The notes beneath the pieces are model-generated. The model searched no databases and was not told where the DNA came from. It saw only the letters and a program-made list of their open reading frames with translations. This document shows, in pieces, positions 42,580 to 50,542 of a stretch of 64,000 bases of DNA (its first letter is position 1; each line of letters starts with the position of its first letter). The position numbers and the translations under genes were made by a program. This DNA is from Streptomyces sp. 549 (GTDB lineage: Bacteria; Actinomycetota; Actinomycetes; Streptomycetales; Streptomycetaceae), in the NCBI RefSeq assembly GCF_030124175.1, contig NZ_JASKMT010000006.1, forward strand, positions 226,492-290,491, given 5' to 3'.

Positions 42580-43155
42580 GTCATCGGCTCCCTGGTCGTG
42601 TCGCTTGTCCCGGTCGGCCGCCTGCCCGGCGGCCGGTTCCGGTCCACTGTAGTGCGGTCTCGACAGCCGGGCGGGCGCTGTCCACAGGTCCGTCGCGGAC
42701 CGCCGTCCGGTCGAAACCGCTCTGCTCCTCCAGACGTACGGGCCGCGTCTTCGGTTGCGCGGAGGGCTGCGGGCAGCGCCCGGCGCACGCCTGCGGACCG
42801 CGTGCGTCAACCTCGCGCAGCCGGTGTCGGACGGGATAGCGGACCGGCGTGTTCCGGCCAGATTCCGAGCCGATCGCGCCCGGCGCCGCCGGGGGCGCGG
42901 TTTGCGGCGGAAGCCGCCCGGAGCCTGGCGAGGCGGGACCGAAACGACATTCCGTACAGGCACGGCGCCCACCGAGTGACAAACCCGGTCACAATGCGCC
43001 GCCGATCGGATGTGAACTCGACCACATGTGAGCACCGGCCTGTATCCCCCCAGCCAATCAAGATCATTGAATGACGGTCGCGGGACGGAATGTCAGTCAC
43101 AGGTGCGAGGATGCGGCTACGGTCTGGCGCAAGGTGAATGAACCGGGAGGGGCCG
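42580..43155. other. 576-nt divergent promoter region
   Basis: It separates pkaA (leftward) from the FHA-FtsK gene (rightward). Frames on both strands run through it, but they have biased, arginine-rich translations and no homology. The right part near 42960-43080 is less G+C-rich (for example CAATCAAGATCATTGAATGA) and probably holds the promoter of the FHA-FtsK gene. Confidence 0.5.
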
Positions 43156-46100
43156 ATGCCGAACCAGATCCGGCTCACTGTGCGTGGCCCGCGCTGCGGC
43201 CCGCAGCAGGCCGGAGCGGAGTGCTGCGACGTACTGGTCACCGCCCCGCCCGGCACGGTGTTGGCGGCGGTGGCGGGTGGCCTGGCGACCGCGCTCGCCT
43301 CGGTCACCGGAACCCCGGCCGCCCCGGGCGACCCGGTCCCCGTCTACTTCGGCCCGCGCCGCCTCGACCCGCAGCGCCAGATGGTCGGCGAACCGCCCTT
43401 GGTCGACGGCGCCGTCATCTCGCTGCACGGCCCGAGCGAGCAGCCCGCCACCCCGCTGCCCGACGGCGTCCGGCTCGACGTCGTCGCCGGCCCTGACTCG
43501 GGCGGCGTGCACCTGCTGCACGGCGGCCACGTCCGGATCGGGCGCTCCGCGGACGCCGACGTGGTGCTGGACGACCCCGACGTGTCCCGGCTGCACTGCA
43601 CCGTCACCGTGGCGGGCACCGGCGCGGTGACGGTCACCGACCTCGACTCCACCAACGGCACCACCGTCGACGGCGTACCCGTCCTGGGCCGCCCGCTCCC
43701 GCTGCGTCCCGGCGCCGCGCTGCGCGTCGGCGAGACGCTGCTGCGCCTGCACGCCGGCCCGGCCGCCCTGGCCGACGCCTCCGGCGCTGCCGCAGGCGGG
43801 CCCGGCGGCCCCGGAATCGGTTCCGGCGGCGGCACCGGCGGCGGTCCCGGCTCGGAGGCCGCCGTGCCGGCGGCCCGGGTCGGTTCCGCGGCGACGCAGC
43901 GCAACAGCCCACCCGGCGGCACGGCCCGCCGCCCCACCCCGCTGCGCGGCACCGCCGCGCCCTTCGTGCCGCAGCAGCCGGCCGCCGCTCCCCCGCCGCC
44001 CCAGAGCCAGCCGCCCCAGAGCCCGCCCCGGCAGCGCGCCGCTCCGGTCGCCAGGCCGGAGGGCGCCGAGCACATCGAGCACGGCCGGGCGCCGGCGCCC
44101 CCCGCCTCCGGCGGCACGCACGGCGCCGGCTTCGTCCGGCCGCCCGTCGGCCCGGCGGCCTCCGCCGCCGAGGAGCGGCGACGCGGCATAGGCGGCTGGG
44201 CCCGCCGTCTCGGCGGCGGTCGGCGCGCCGAGGCGCCCGCGCCGGAGCCCCCCGGCCGCACGATCCACCCGGCCGAGCCCGCGCCGGGCTTCACCGGCCC
44301 GCCTGCGGACGCCGATCCCCCCGGCCGCTGGCCGGATTCGGCGGAGGTGCTGCTCACCGCGCTCGGGCCCGGCCCGAGGCTGTGGGAGCGCGGCGCCGAC
44401 CACCCCGACGCGCTCGCGGTGCGGCTCGGCACCGCCCACCACACCTCGCGACCCGACGTGCCGGTCACCGTCTCGCTGCGCGAGGCGGGCTCGCTGGGCC
44501 TGGCCGGGCCTCGGGAGCGCCTGCTGCCGCTGGTCCGCTCGGCGCTGGCGCAGCTCGCCGCGCTGCACCCGCCGAGCACGCTGGAGATCGTGCTGGTCGC
44601 GTCCGGCCGCTGCGGCCGGGCCGAGGACTGGTCGTGGCTGGGCTGGCTGCCGCACACCCGCCCCTCCCACGGGCAGGACTGCCGGCTGCTGTTCGGCTTC
44701 GACCGGGACCAGGCCGCGGCCCGCACCGAGGAACTGGTGCGCCGCGTCGACGAGGGCCCGCTCGGCGCCGGCTGGGTCACCGCCGAACGCGCCGAGATCG
44801 CCGCCGCCGCGGCACGGCACCGCGGCCCGTCGACGGTCCTGGTCGTCGACGGCGATCCGGGCACCGCGGCGCTGCGCGAGACGGTGGCGCGGCTCGCCGG
44901 GGGCGGTTCCGTCGTCGGCGTGCACGTGCTGTGCCTGGCCGACGCGCCCGCCGCCACCCCCTCCTCTCCGCTGTCGGACACCCTCGCCACGGCCTACGCC
45001 GCCTCCCCCGCGTTCCGCGAGTGCGGCACCGCCGCCCTGCTCAGCGGCGCGGTGGGCACCGCGGTCCGGGTGGTGGCGCGCGGCGGCGAACCGGCCGGCG
45101 GTGTCGCCACGGTCGACGGCGTGTCCGCCGCATGGGCGCAACGCTTCGCCCGGGCGCTGGCACCGGTGCGCGAACCGGAGCCGGCCACCGGCGCGGTGCC
45201 GGCCGCGCGGGTCCCGGCCGCGCTGCCGCCGTCCTCCCGTCTGCTGGAGGAACTGGGCCTGGCCCGCGCCACACCCGCCGCGCTGCTGGCCCGCTGGTCG
45301 GCGGTGCCCGACCGCAGCGGCGGTAGCGCCGCCCTGGTCTTCGGCGCCGGGCCGCGCGGGCCGCTGACCGCCGACCTGGCCACCGACCGCAGCCACCTGC
45401 TGGTGAGCGGTGCGCCCGGCAGCGGCAAGACGGAGCTGCTGTGCTCGCTGGCCGCCGCGCTGGCGGCGGGCGACCGTCCGGACCGGCTGGGCCTGGTCCT
45501 GGTCGACGGCGACGGCGACGGCCTGCGGGTGTGCGCGGAACTGCCCCACGCCGTGCGGTACCTCAGCGCCGGGGAGCCGGTGGGCATGCGGGAGTTCGCC
45601 CAGTCGCTGAGCCGCGAGGTGAAGCGGCGCTCGGAGCTGCTGGGCCAGGCGCACTACGAGGCGTTCGTGCAGGGCACCGCCGCGGCTGTTCCGGCCGGTA
45701 CGGCCGGGCCGGACAGCGACCGGGGCACCGTGCGGCTGCGGGCCAGGTCCGCTCCCGGCGGTGCCGCGAAGGTCGCGGCCAACGCGCTGCCCCGGCTGGT
45801 CGTGCTGGTGGACGACTTCGACGTGCTGGTGGATCCGGCGCTCGGCAATCCGGGCCGCCCGGCCGCCGGTTCGGTGGTGCGGGCGCTGGAGGCCGTCGCC
45901 AGGGAGGGCGTGCGGCTGGGCGTCCACCTGATCGCCGCCACCGGGCGCCCGGACCGCACCGCGCAGACGGCGGCCGACCAGGCCGCGACGATGCGGGTGG
46001 CGCTGGGCAGCGACCCGGCGTCGGAGGAGCCCAAGCCGGGGCGGGGTGTGCTGCACCGGCCCGACGGTTCGGTGACGCCGTTCCAGGGCGGCCGGGTCAC

Positions 46101-46293
46101 CGGCCGCATTCCGCGCACCGCCACCCTGCGGCCGACCGTGGTGCCGCTCGACTGGGCCAGGGCCGGCGATCCGCCGTCCCGCCGCCCGGTGCGGGAGCTG
46201 GGCAACGGCCCGACCGACCTCGCGCTGCTGGCCAGCGCCACCGAGCGGGCCGCCCGCGAGTCCGGCGCCACCCCGGTCGCACCGCCCGTCTGA
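43156..46293 (+). CDS. FHA-domain FtsK/SpoIIIE-type ATPase
   Basis: 1045 residues. The ATG at 43156 has GGGAGGGG upstream. N-terminal about 95 residues (NQIRLTVRGPRCGPQQAGAE) resemble a ubiquitin-like domain of type VII secretion proteins. An FHA domain follows (VRIGRSADADVVLDDPDVSR, LHCTV, DSTNGTTVDGV), then a long Pro/Gly-rich linker (about 200-370) and an ATPase region with Walker A SGAPGSGKTELLCSL near residue 755 and Walker B LPRLVVLVDDFDVL near 880. It could move protein or DNA and be gated by Ser/Thr phosphorylation. Two Ser/Thr kinase genes lie next door. No WXG100 gene is nearby. Confidence 0.85.
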   Translation: MPNQIRLTVRGPRCGPQQAGAECCDVLVTAPPGTVLAAVAGGLATALASVTGTPAAPGDPVPVYFGPRRLDPQRQMVGEPPLVDGAVISLHGPSEQPATPLPDGVRLDVVAGPDSGGVHLLHGGHVRIGRSADADVVLDDPDVSRLHCTVTVAGTGAVTVTDLDSTNGTTVDGVPVLGRPLPLRPGAALRVGETLLRLHAGPAALADASGAAAGGPGGPGIGSGGGTGGGPGSEAAVPAARVGSAATQRNSPPGGTARRPTPLRGTAAPFVPQQPAAAPPPPQSQPPQSPPRQRAAPVARPEGAEHIEHGRAPAPPASGGTHGAGFVRPPVGPAASAAEERRRGIGGWARRLGGGRRAEAPAPEPPGRTIHPAEPAPGFTGPPADADPPGRWPDSAEVLLTALGPGPRLWERGADHPDALAVRLGTAHHTSRPDVPVTVSLREAGSLGLAGPRERLLPLVRSALAQLAALHPPSTLEIVLVASGRCGRAEDWSWLGWLPHTRPSHGQDCRLLFGFDRDQAAARTEELVRRVDEGPLGAGWVTAERAEIAAAAARHRGPSTVLVVDGDPGTAALRETVARLAGGGSVVGVHVLCLADAPAATPSSPLSDTLATAYAASPAFRECGTAALLSGAVGTAVRVVARGGEPAGGVATVDGVSAAWAQRFARALAPVREPEPATGAVPAARVPAALPPSSRLLEELGLARATPAALLARWSAVPDRSGGSAALVFGAGPRGPLTADLATDRSHLLVSGAPGSGKTELLCSLAAALAAGDRPDRLGLVLVDGDGDGLRVCAELPHAVRYLSAGEPVGMREFAQSLSREVKRRSELLGQAHYEAFVQGTAAAVPAGTAGPDSDRGTVRLRARSAPGGAAKVAANALPRLVVLVDDFDVLVDPALGNPGRPAAGSVVRALEAVAREGVRLGVHLIAATGRPDRTAQTAADQAATMRVALGSDPASEEPKPGRGVLHRPDGSVTPFQGGRVTGRIPRTATLRPTVVPLDWARAGDPPSRRPVRELGNGPTDLALLASATERAARESGATPVAPPV

Positions 46294-46299
46294 GCGCAA

Positions 46300-46339
46300 C
46301 CGGGTGCGCGGCGCACAGGGCCGCGCACCGCGCACCCGG
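46300..46339 (+). terminator. Terminator after the FHA-FtsK gene
   Basis: Perfect 12-bp arms CCGGGTGCGCGG / CCGCGCACCCGG with a 16-nt loop, 7 nt past the stop; further G/C palindromes follow. Confidence 0.75.
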
Positions 46340-46487
46340 GCGGTGCCGCCCGGGTGCCGCCCGGCACCGGGCCCTGCGGATTCCCGAGCAGTCGTTGGGC
46401 CGAACGGACCATTCTGGTCCCGGCCCCGCCAGGTCATGCGGCACAGATAGGCAAAGCGCGCATTATCGGCTTAATTGACCGCGCTCG

Positions 46488-46525
46488 CCCTCCCCCAGCC
46501 TGGACGGGCTGGGAGGTGCCCCCTG
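46488..46525. repeat. Dispersed-type Streptomyces intergenic palindrome
   Basis: CCTCCCCCAGCC, TGGAC, GGGCTGGGAGG then TGCCCCC. An imperfect hairpin with a two-base bulge. Sequences of this CTCCCCCAGCC...GGGAGGTGCCCCC type recur between genes in Streptomyces genomes. Here it lies directly before a glycosyltransferase gene and covers its likely translation-initiation region. Confidence 0.6.
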
Positions 46526-46536
46526 GATGTGCCGCC

Positions 46537-48747
46537 GTGCCTCGATTCAGCATCATCGTTCCCGCCCATCAGGCCCAGGCGTACCTGCCTGAGTGCCTGG
46601 AGTCCGTCCTCACCCAGTGCTTCACCGACCTCGAACTGATCGCCGTCGTCGACTGCTCACCCGCCGCCTGCGCCGGCATCCTCACCGAGACGGCCGCCGC
46701 CGACCCCCGCATGAGTGTGCTGCGCCTGCCGGAGCAGTCCGGCCCCGGCCCGGCCCGCAACGCCGGCCTGGCGCACGCCCGCGGCGACTACGTCATGTTC
46801 CTCGACAGCGACGACGCCCTCGCCCCCGGCGCGCTCCAGGCGGTCGCCGACCGGCTGGAGGACACCGCCGACCCCGACGTGCTGGTCTTCGAGCACCTGC
46901 GCGCCTTCTGGCACGGCGGCAGCGACCGCGGCACCCGGGCCGGCCTGCTGGCCGACCGGGAGCCGCAGGTGTTCCGACTGCGGGACCGCCCGGCGCTGCT
47001 GCGGCTGCCGCCCGTCGCGTGGAACAAGGCGTACCGCCGGGAGTTCCTGCTCCGCGAGGGCCTGGGATTCCCACCGGGGGCCTTCGATGGCACGCCGTTC
47101 AGCTGGGCCGCGCTGCTGACCGCGGAGGCGGTGACGGTACTCGACCGGCCGTGCGTGCTGCACCGGCAGCGCCGCAAGGGCGCCGCGCAGACCGCCGCCG
47201 ACCGGCGGCCGTTCGACGTGTTCGGCCAGTACGACCGGGTCTTCCGGTTCCTGGAGGAGCGGCCGGAGCTGTCGCGCTGGGGTCCGCTGCTCTACCGCAG
47301 GATGACCGACCACCTGCTGTCGCTGTTCCTCACCCCGGGACGGCTGCCGCAGTCCTGCCGGGCGGAGTTCTTCCGGCGCAGCAGCAAGCAGTGCCTGCGC
47401 CACCAGGCGGTCGCCGGACGCACCGACCTGCGGCACCTGCTGGTGCGGCTGGGCGCGCGCCGCACGTTCCAGGCGCTGTGGGCCTGCCGCGGCCTGCGGC
47501 GCGGCGCGGGCCGGCTGGCCGGTTCGCTGCGCGGCGCGGTACTGCGCCTGCACCACCGCGTCCAGTCTCGGCGGCCACTCGACCCCGACCTCGCGGTGTT
47601 CACCAGCTCCGCGCCCGACGGGGGCGGCGGTGACCCCGCCGCGCTGGCCGCGGCGGCGCAGCGGCTGGTGCCGGGGCTGCGCACGGTGTGGGTCTGCGGG
47701 CCGGACCAGGAGCCGCCGGCGGTGCTGCCGCCGCAGGTGCGGGTGGTGCCGCACGGCTCGGCAGCGCACTGGGGGGCGCTCGCGCGGGCCCGGTACCGGG
47801 TACTCGACGGCGCGCCCGAGTTCGGCCGGGCCAAACGCTCCGGGCAGGTCATGGTGCAGACCCACCGGGGAACGCCGCTGGGCCACCTCGGCCTCGACCT
47901 GCGCGACCATCCGGTCGCGGCGGACGGCATGGACTTCGAACGGCTGCTGGCGCAGGTCGACGAGTGGGACTACAGCCTCTCCGCCAACCGCCACTCCACG
48001 CTGGTGTGGGAGCGGGCCTACCCGGGGTCGTACACCACGCTGGAGTGCGGGGCGCCGCGCAACGACGTGTTCAGCACGGCCACCGCCGAGGACGTCGCGC
48101 GGGCCCGCGCCGCGCTGGACGTGCCGCCGGACTCCACCGCGGTGCTGTACGCACCCGCGCCCCGCGAGTACCTGAACGGGCGGCCGGGGTCCCGGCTGGA
48201 CCTGCGGCGGCTGGCCGGGGCGCTGGGCCGGGGCTTCACGGTGCTGGACGCGGACGGGGGACGGCCGCCGGCCGAGCTGTGCCTGGCCGCGGACCTGCTG
48301 GTGACGGACTACGCGCCGCTGATGTTCGACTTCGCGAACCTGGACCGCCCGATCGTGGTGCACGCCGACGACTGGGACGCCTACCGCGCCACCCGCGGTA
48401 CCTACCTCGACCTGCCCGCCTGCCCTCCCGGGCCGGTCACCCGCGACACCGCCTCGCTCGTCTCCCTGCTGCGCGAAGGCGAGTGGCGGACGCCCAGGAG
48501 CGAGGCGCTGCGGGCAGCCTTCCGGGCCAGGTTCTGCCCCTACGACGACGGGCAGTCGGCCGAACGAGTGATCCGTGCGGTGTTTCTTGACAGCGCCGGA
48601 CTGGCCCCGGCGGTGCCCGTCGAACGGCGTACCCCGGCGCCGGCGCACCGTCCGGCCCCGGGCGCACGGCTCGCTCGGCAAGGGAGCAGGCAGGTCGTCC
48701 ACCCCGCGCAGCCCAGCGAGGGGTCCGGTGAACCTGCCCGTCTGTGA
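46537..48747 (+). CDS. GT2-CDP-glycerol glycerophosphotransferase-like fusion
   Basis: 736 residues from GTG 46537 (another GTG in frame at 46516). N-terminal GT2 domain: RFSIIVPAHQAQAYLPECLE, ARNAGLAHARGDYVMFLDSD, DDALAPGALQ. The C-terminal half resembles TagB/TagF wall-teichoic-acid polymerases: VMVQTHRGTPLGHLGLDL, RNDVF, VLYAPAPREYLNG, AADLLVTDYAPLMFDFANLD. It probably adds sugar and glycerophosphate-type units to a wall polymer. The HRGTPL motif replaces the usual HGTPLK, and a Gly/Arg-rich middle part separates the domains. It is first of three same-strand glycosyltransferase genes. Confidence 0.85.
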   Translation: MPRFSIIVPAHQAQAYLPECLESVLTQCFTDLELIAVVDCSPAACAGILTETAAADPRMSVLRLPEQSGPGPARNAGLAHARGDYVMFLDSDDALAPGALQAVADRLEDTADPDVLVFEHLRAFWHGGSDRGTRAGLLADREPQVFRLRDRPALLRLPPVAWNKAYRREFLLREGLGFPPGAFDGTPFSWAALLTAEAVTVLDRPCVLHRQRRKGAAQTAADRRPFDVFGQYDRVFRFLEERPELSRWGPLLYRRMTDHLLSLFLTPGRLPQSCRAEFFRRSSKQCLRHQAVAGRTDLRHLLVRLGARRTFQALWACRGLRRGAGRLAGSLRGAVLRLHHRVQSRRPLDPDLAVFTSSAPDGGGGDPAALAAAAQRLVPGLRTVWVCGPDQEPPAVLPPQVRVVPHGSAAHWGALARARYRVLDGAPEFGRAKRSGQVMVQTHRGTPLGHLGLDLRDHPVAADGMDFERLLAQVDEWDYSLSANRHSTLVWERAYPGSYTTLECGAPRNDVFSTATAEDVARARAALDVPPDSTAVLYAPAPREYLNGRPGSRLDLRRLAGALGRGFTVLDADGGRPPAELCLAADLLVTDYAPLMFDFANLDRPIVVHADDWDAYRATRGTYLDLPACPPGPVTRDTASLVSLLREGEWRTPRSEALRAAFRARFCPYDDGQSAERVIRAVFLDSAGLAPAVPVERRTPAPAHRPAPGARLARQGSRQVVHPAQPSEGSGEPARL

Positions 48748-48766
48748 ACGCATCCCTATAGGCGGA

Positions 48767-48805
48767 GCCTCCCCGCAGGGGAGGCGTGCCCGCCGTCGCG
48801 GGCAC
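48767..48805 (+). terminator. Two adjacent hairpins between glycosyltransferase genes
   Basis: GCCTCCCC-GCA-GGGGAGGC (48767-48785) followed immediately by GTGCCCGC-CGTC-GCGGGCAC (48786-48805). They lie 20-58 nt past the TagF-like stop and 47 nt before the next start, so they may terminate or attenuate transcription or stabilise the upstream mRNA. Confidence 0.7.
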
Positions 48806-48851
48806 GAGCAGGGGGTGGGTTCAGCGTGATGAGAAGTGCGGGGGGCGGGAT

Positions 48852-50474
48852 ATGCCGGCCGGTGTGAGCGTGGTGGTCATCGCCTACAACGATGCCGGTC
48901 TGGTCGGCCAGGCGGTGGCGTCCGCCCTCGACCAGGGGCCGGAGGTGACCGAGGTGGTCGCCGTGGACGACGCGTCGACCGACGGCACCGGTGCGCTGCT
49001 GGACGAGCTTGCCGCGCGGGAGCCACGGCTCGTGGTGCTGCGCCGCACGGAGAACAGCGGCGGCTGCGGCACGCCGCGCAACGACGGGCTTCGGGCGGCC
49101 CGCGGGCGGTACGTGATGTTCCTCGACAGCGACGACGTGCTGCCGCCCGGTGCCGTGCGCACGCTGCTCGACGCCGCCGCACGGCACCAGGCACCGGTGG
49201 CGGCCGGCCGCTGCGTGCGGCGGGAACTGCCCGGCGGTGCCGAGACACCATGGCAGCGTGAGCTGTTCCTCCAGGAGACGGTGCACCGGGACCCGCAGCG
49301 CAACCCCAGGCTGGTCCGCGACACCCTGTGCGTGAACAAGCTGTACGCGCGCGACTTCCTGCTCGGCCACGGCATCACCTTTCCCGAGGGCGCCTACCAC
49401 TACGAGGACTTCGTCTTCAGCGCCCGGGTGCTGGCCGCCGCCGACCGCCTGGTCGCGGTGCCCGACACCGTCTACGTGTGGAATGTGCGGCGGGCGTCCG
49501 CCGAGCCGTCCATCTCGCTGGACCGCGACGGCGTGCGGAACTGGCACAGCCGGCTGCGGGCGCACGCCGACGCGGTACGGGTGCTCGAGGAGGCCGACCA
49601 CAAGCTGCTGGCGCACGCCGCCCGGACGAAGTTCCTGGACCACGACCTGCGCATGTACGTGCGGGAGCTGCCGGGGCGCAGCGATGACTACCAGCGGCAG
49701 TGGTGGCAGGCGACGCGGGAGCACCTGGCCCGGTTCGACGAGGCGGACCTGCGGGCGGCCCGCGCTCCCGGCCGGTGGCTGGCCCGGGTCGTGACGGCCT
49801 CGCAGATGCCGCGCGACCTCACCCGGATGGCGGAGCTGGCCGCCCGCCCGGCACGTCTGCTGCCGCCGTACGCCACCCGGCGCGGGCGCCCGGTGTGGTC
49901 GCAGGAACTGCCGGAGGTCCGGCTGGACGGGGTGGAGAGCAAGCCGATATACCGGCTGCCGCTGACCGTGGAAGCGGAGATGAGCAGCCGGTCCCGGCTG
50001 CGGGTGCGGGTGCACGACCTGTACGGCCGGCTCGCCGGAGCCGGTGTGAGCTGCGTGGACGTGGAGCTGCGGCACCGCACGGACGGGCGGCTGGGCCAGA
50101 CCCGCAACGCCCGGCCTGACCGGGACGGCGGCGGCTGGGCCGCCGGGCTGACGCTGGACCTCCAGTCGCTGGCGGACCGGTCGGCGCCGGCGGGCGGGCC
50201 CCTGGACACCTGGGACGTGTACGCCCGCATCCGGTGTGCCAACGGCCGTTCCCTCTACACCGCCGTCCGTCCCGCCGGGGGGGCGTCGATGCGGCGGACG
50301 GCGGTGGCCAGCAGGCGGCACGGGCTGCTGCTGGTGCAGCCCTACGCCACCCATCGCGGGTCGCTGGCACTGCGGGTCGCGCCCGGTCTGCGCGGCGCGT
50401 GGCACGTCGTCGCGGGCAAGGCCCGGCGTCTGGTGCCCGCCAGGCTGCGGCGCCTGACCGCACGGGCGCACTGA
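48852..50474 (+). CDS. GT2-family glycosyltransferase with long C-terminal domain
   Basis: 540 residues. The ATG at 48852 has GGGGGGCGGGAT just upstream. GT-A domain: GVSVVVIAYNDAGLVGQAVA, VDDASTDGTGALLDE, RNDGLRAARGRYVMFLDSDD (DXD-like SDD) and YEDFVFSARVLAAADRLV. From about residue 280 on is a C-terminal region with beta-like segments (RLRVRVHDLYGRLAGAGVSC) also seen in the large wall-polymer transferases nearby. It probably adds a sugar during wall-polymer synthesis. It lies between two other transferase genes on the same strand. Confidence 0.87.
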   Translation: MPAGVSVVVIAYNDAGLVGQAVASALDQGPEVTEVVAVDDASTDGTGALLDELAAREPRLVVLRRTENSGGCGTPRNDGLRAARGRYVMFLDSDDVLPPGAVRTLLDAAARHQAPVAAGRCVRRELPGGAETPWQRELFLQETVHRDPQRNPRLVRDTLCVNKLYARDFLLGHGITFPEGAYHYEDFVFSARVLAAADRLVAVPDTVYVWNVRRASAEPSISLDRDGVRNWHSRLRAHADAVRVLEEADHKLLAHAARTKFLDHDLRMYVRELPGRSDDYQRQWWQATREHLARFDEADLRAARAPGRWLARVVTASQMPRDLTRMAELAARPARLLPPYATRRGRPVWSQELPEVRLDGVESKPIYRLPLTVEAEMSSRSRLRVRVHDLYGRLAGAGVSCVDVELRHRTDGRLGQTRNARPDRDGGGWAAGLTLDLQSLADRSAPAGGPLDTWDVYARIRCANGRSLYTAVRPAGGASMRRTAVASRRHGLLLVQPYATHRGSLALRVAPGLRGAWHVVAGKARRLVPARLRRLTARAH

Positions 50475-50542
50475 TTCCCACAGATCGGGGTATTCCGGGT
50501 GTCGACCGAGATTCCCCGAGGTGAAAGGGTTAGGCCCCGCAG

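Noticed and set aside
42265..43074. A plus-strand frame between pkaA and the FHA-FtsK gene
   Set aside because: Mostly antisense to pkaA with biased composition; no initiation signal.
43117..46437. An 1106-codon frame antisense to the FHA-FtsK gene
   Set aside because: Low-complexity Gly/Arg/Ala translation; the opposite strand has clear FHA and Walker motifs.
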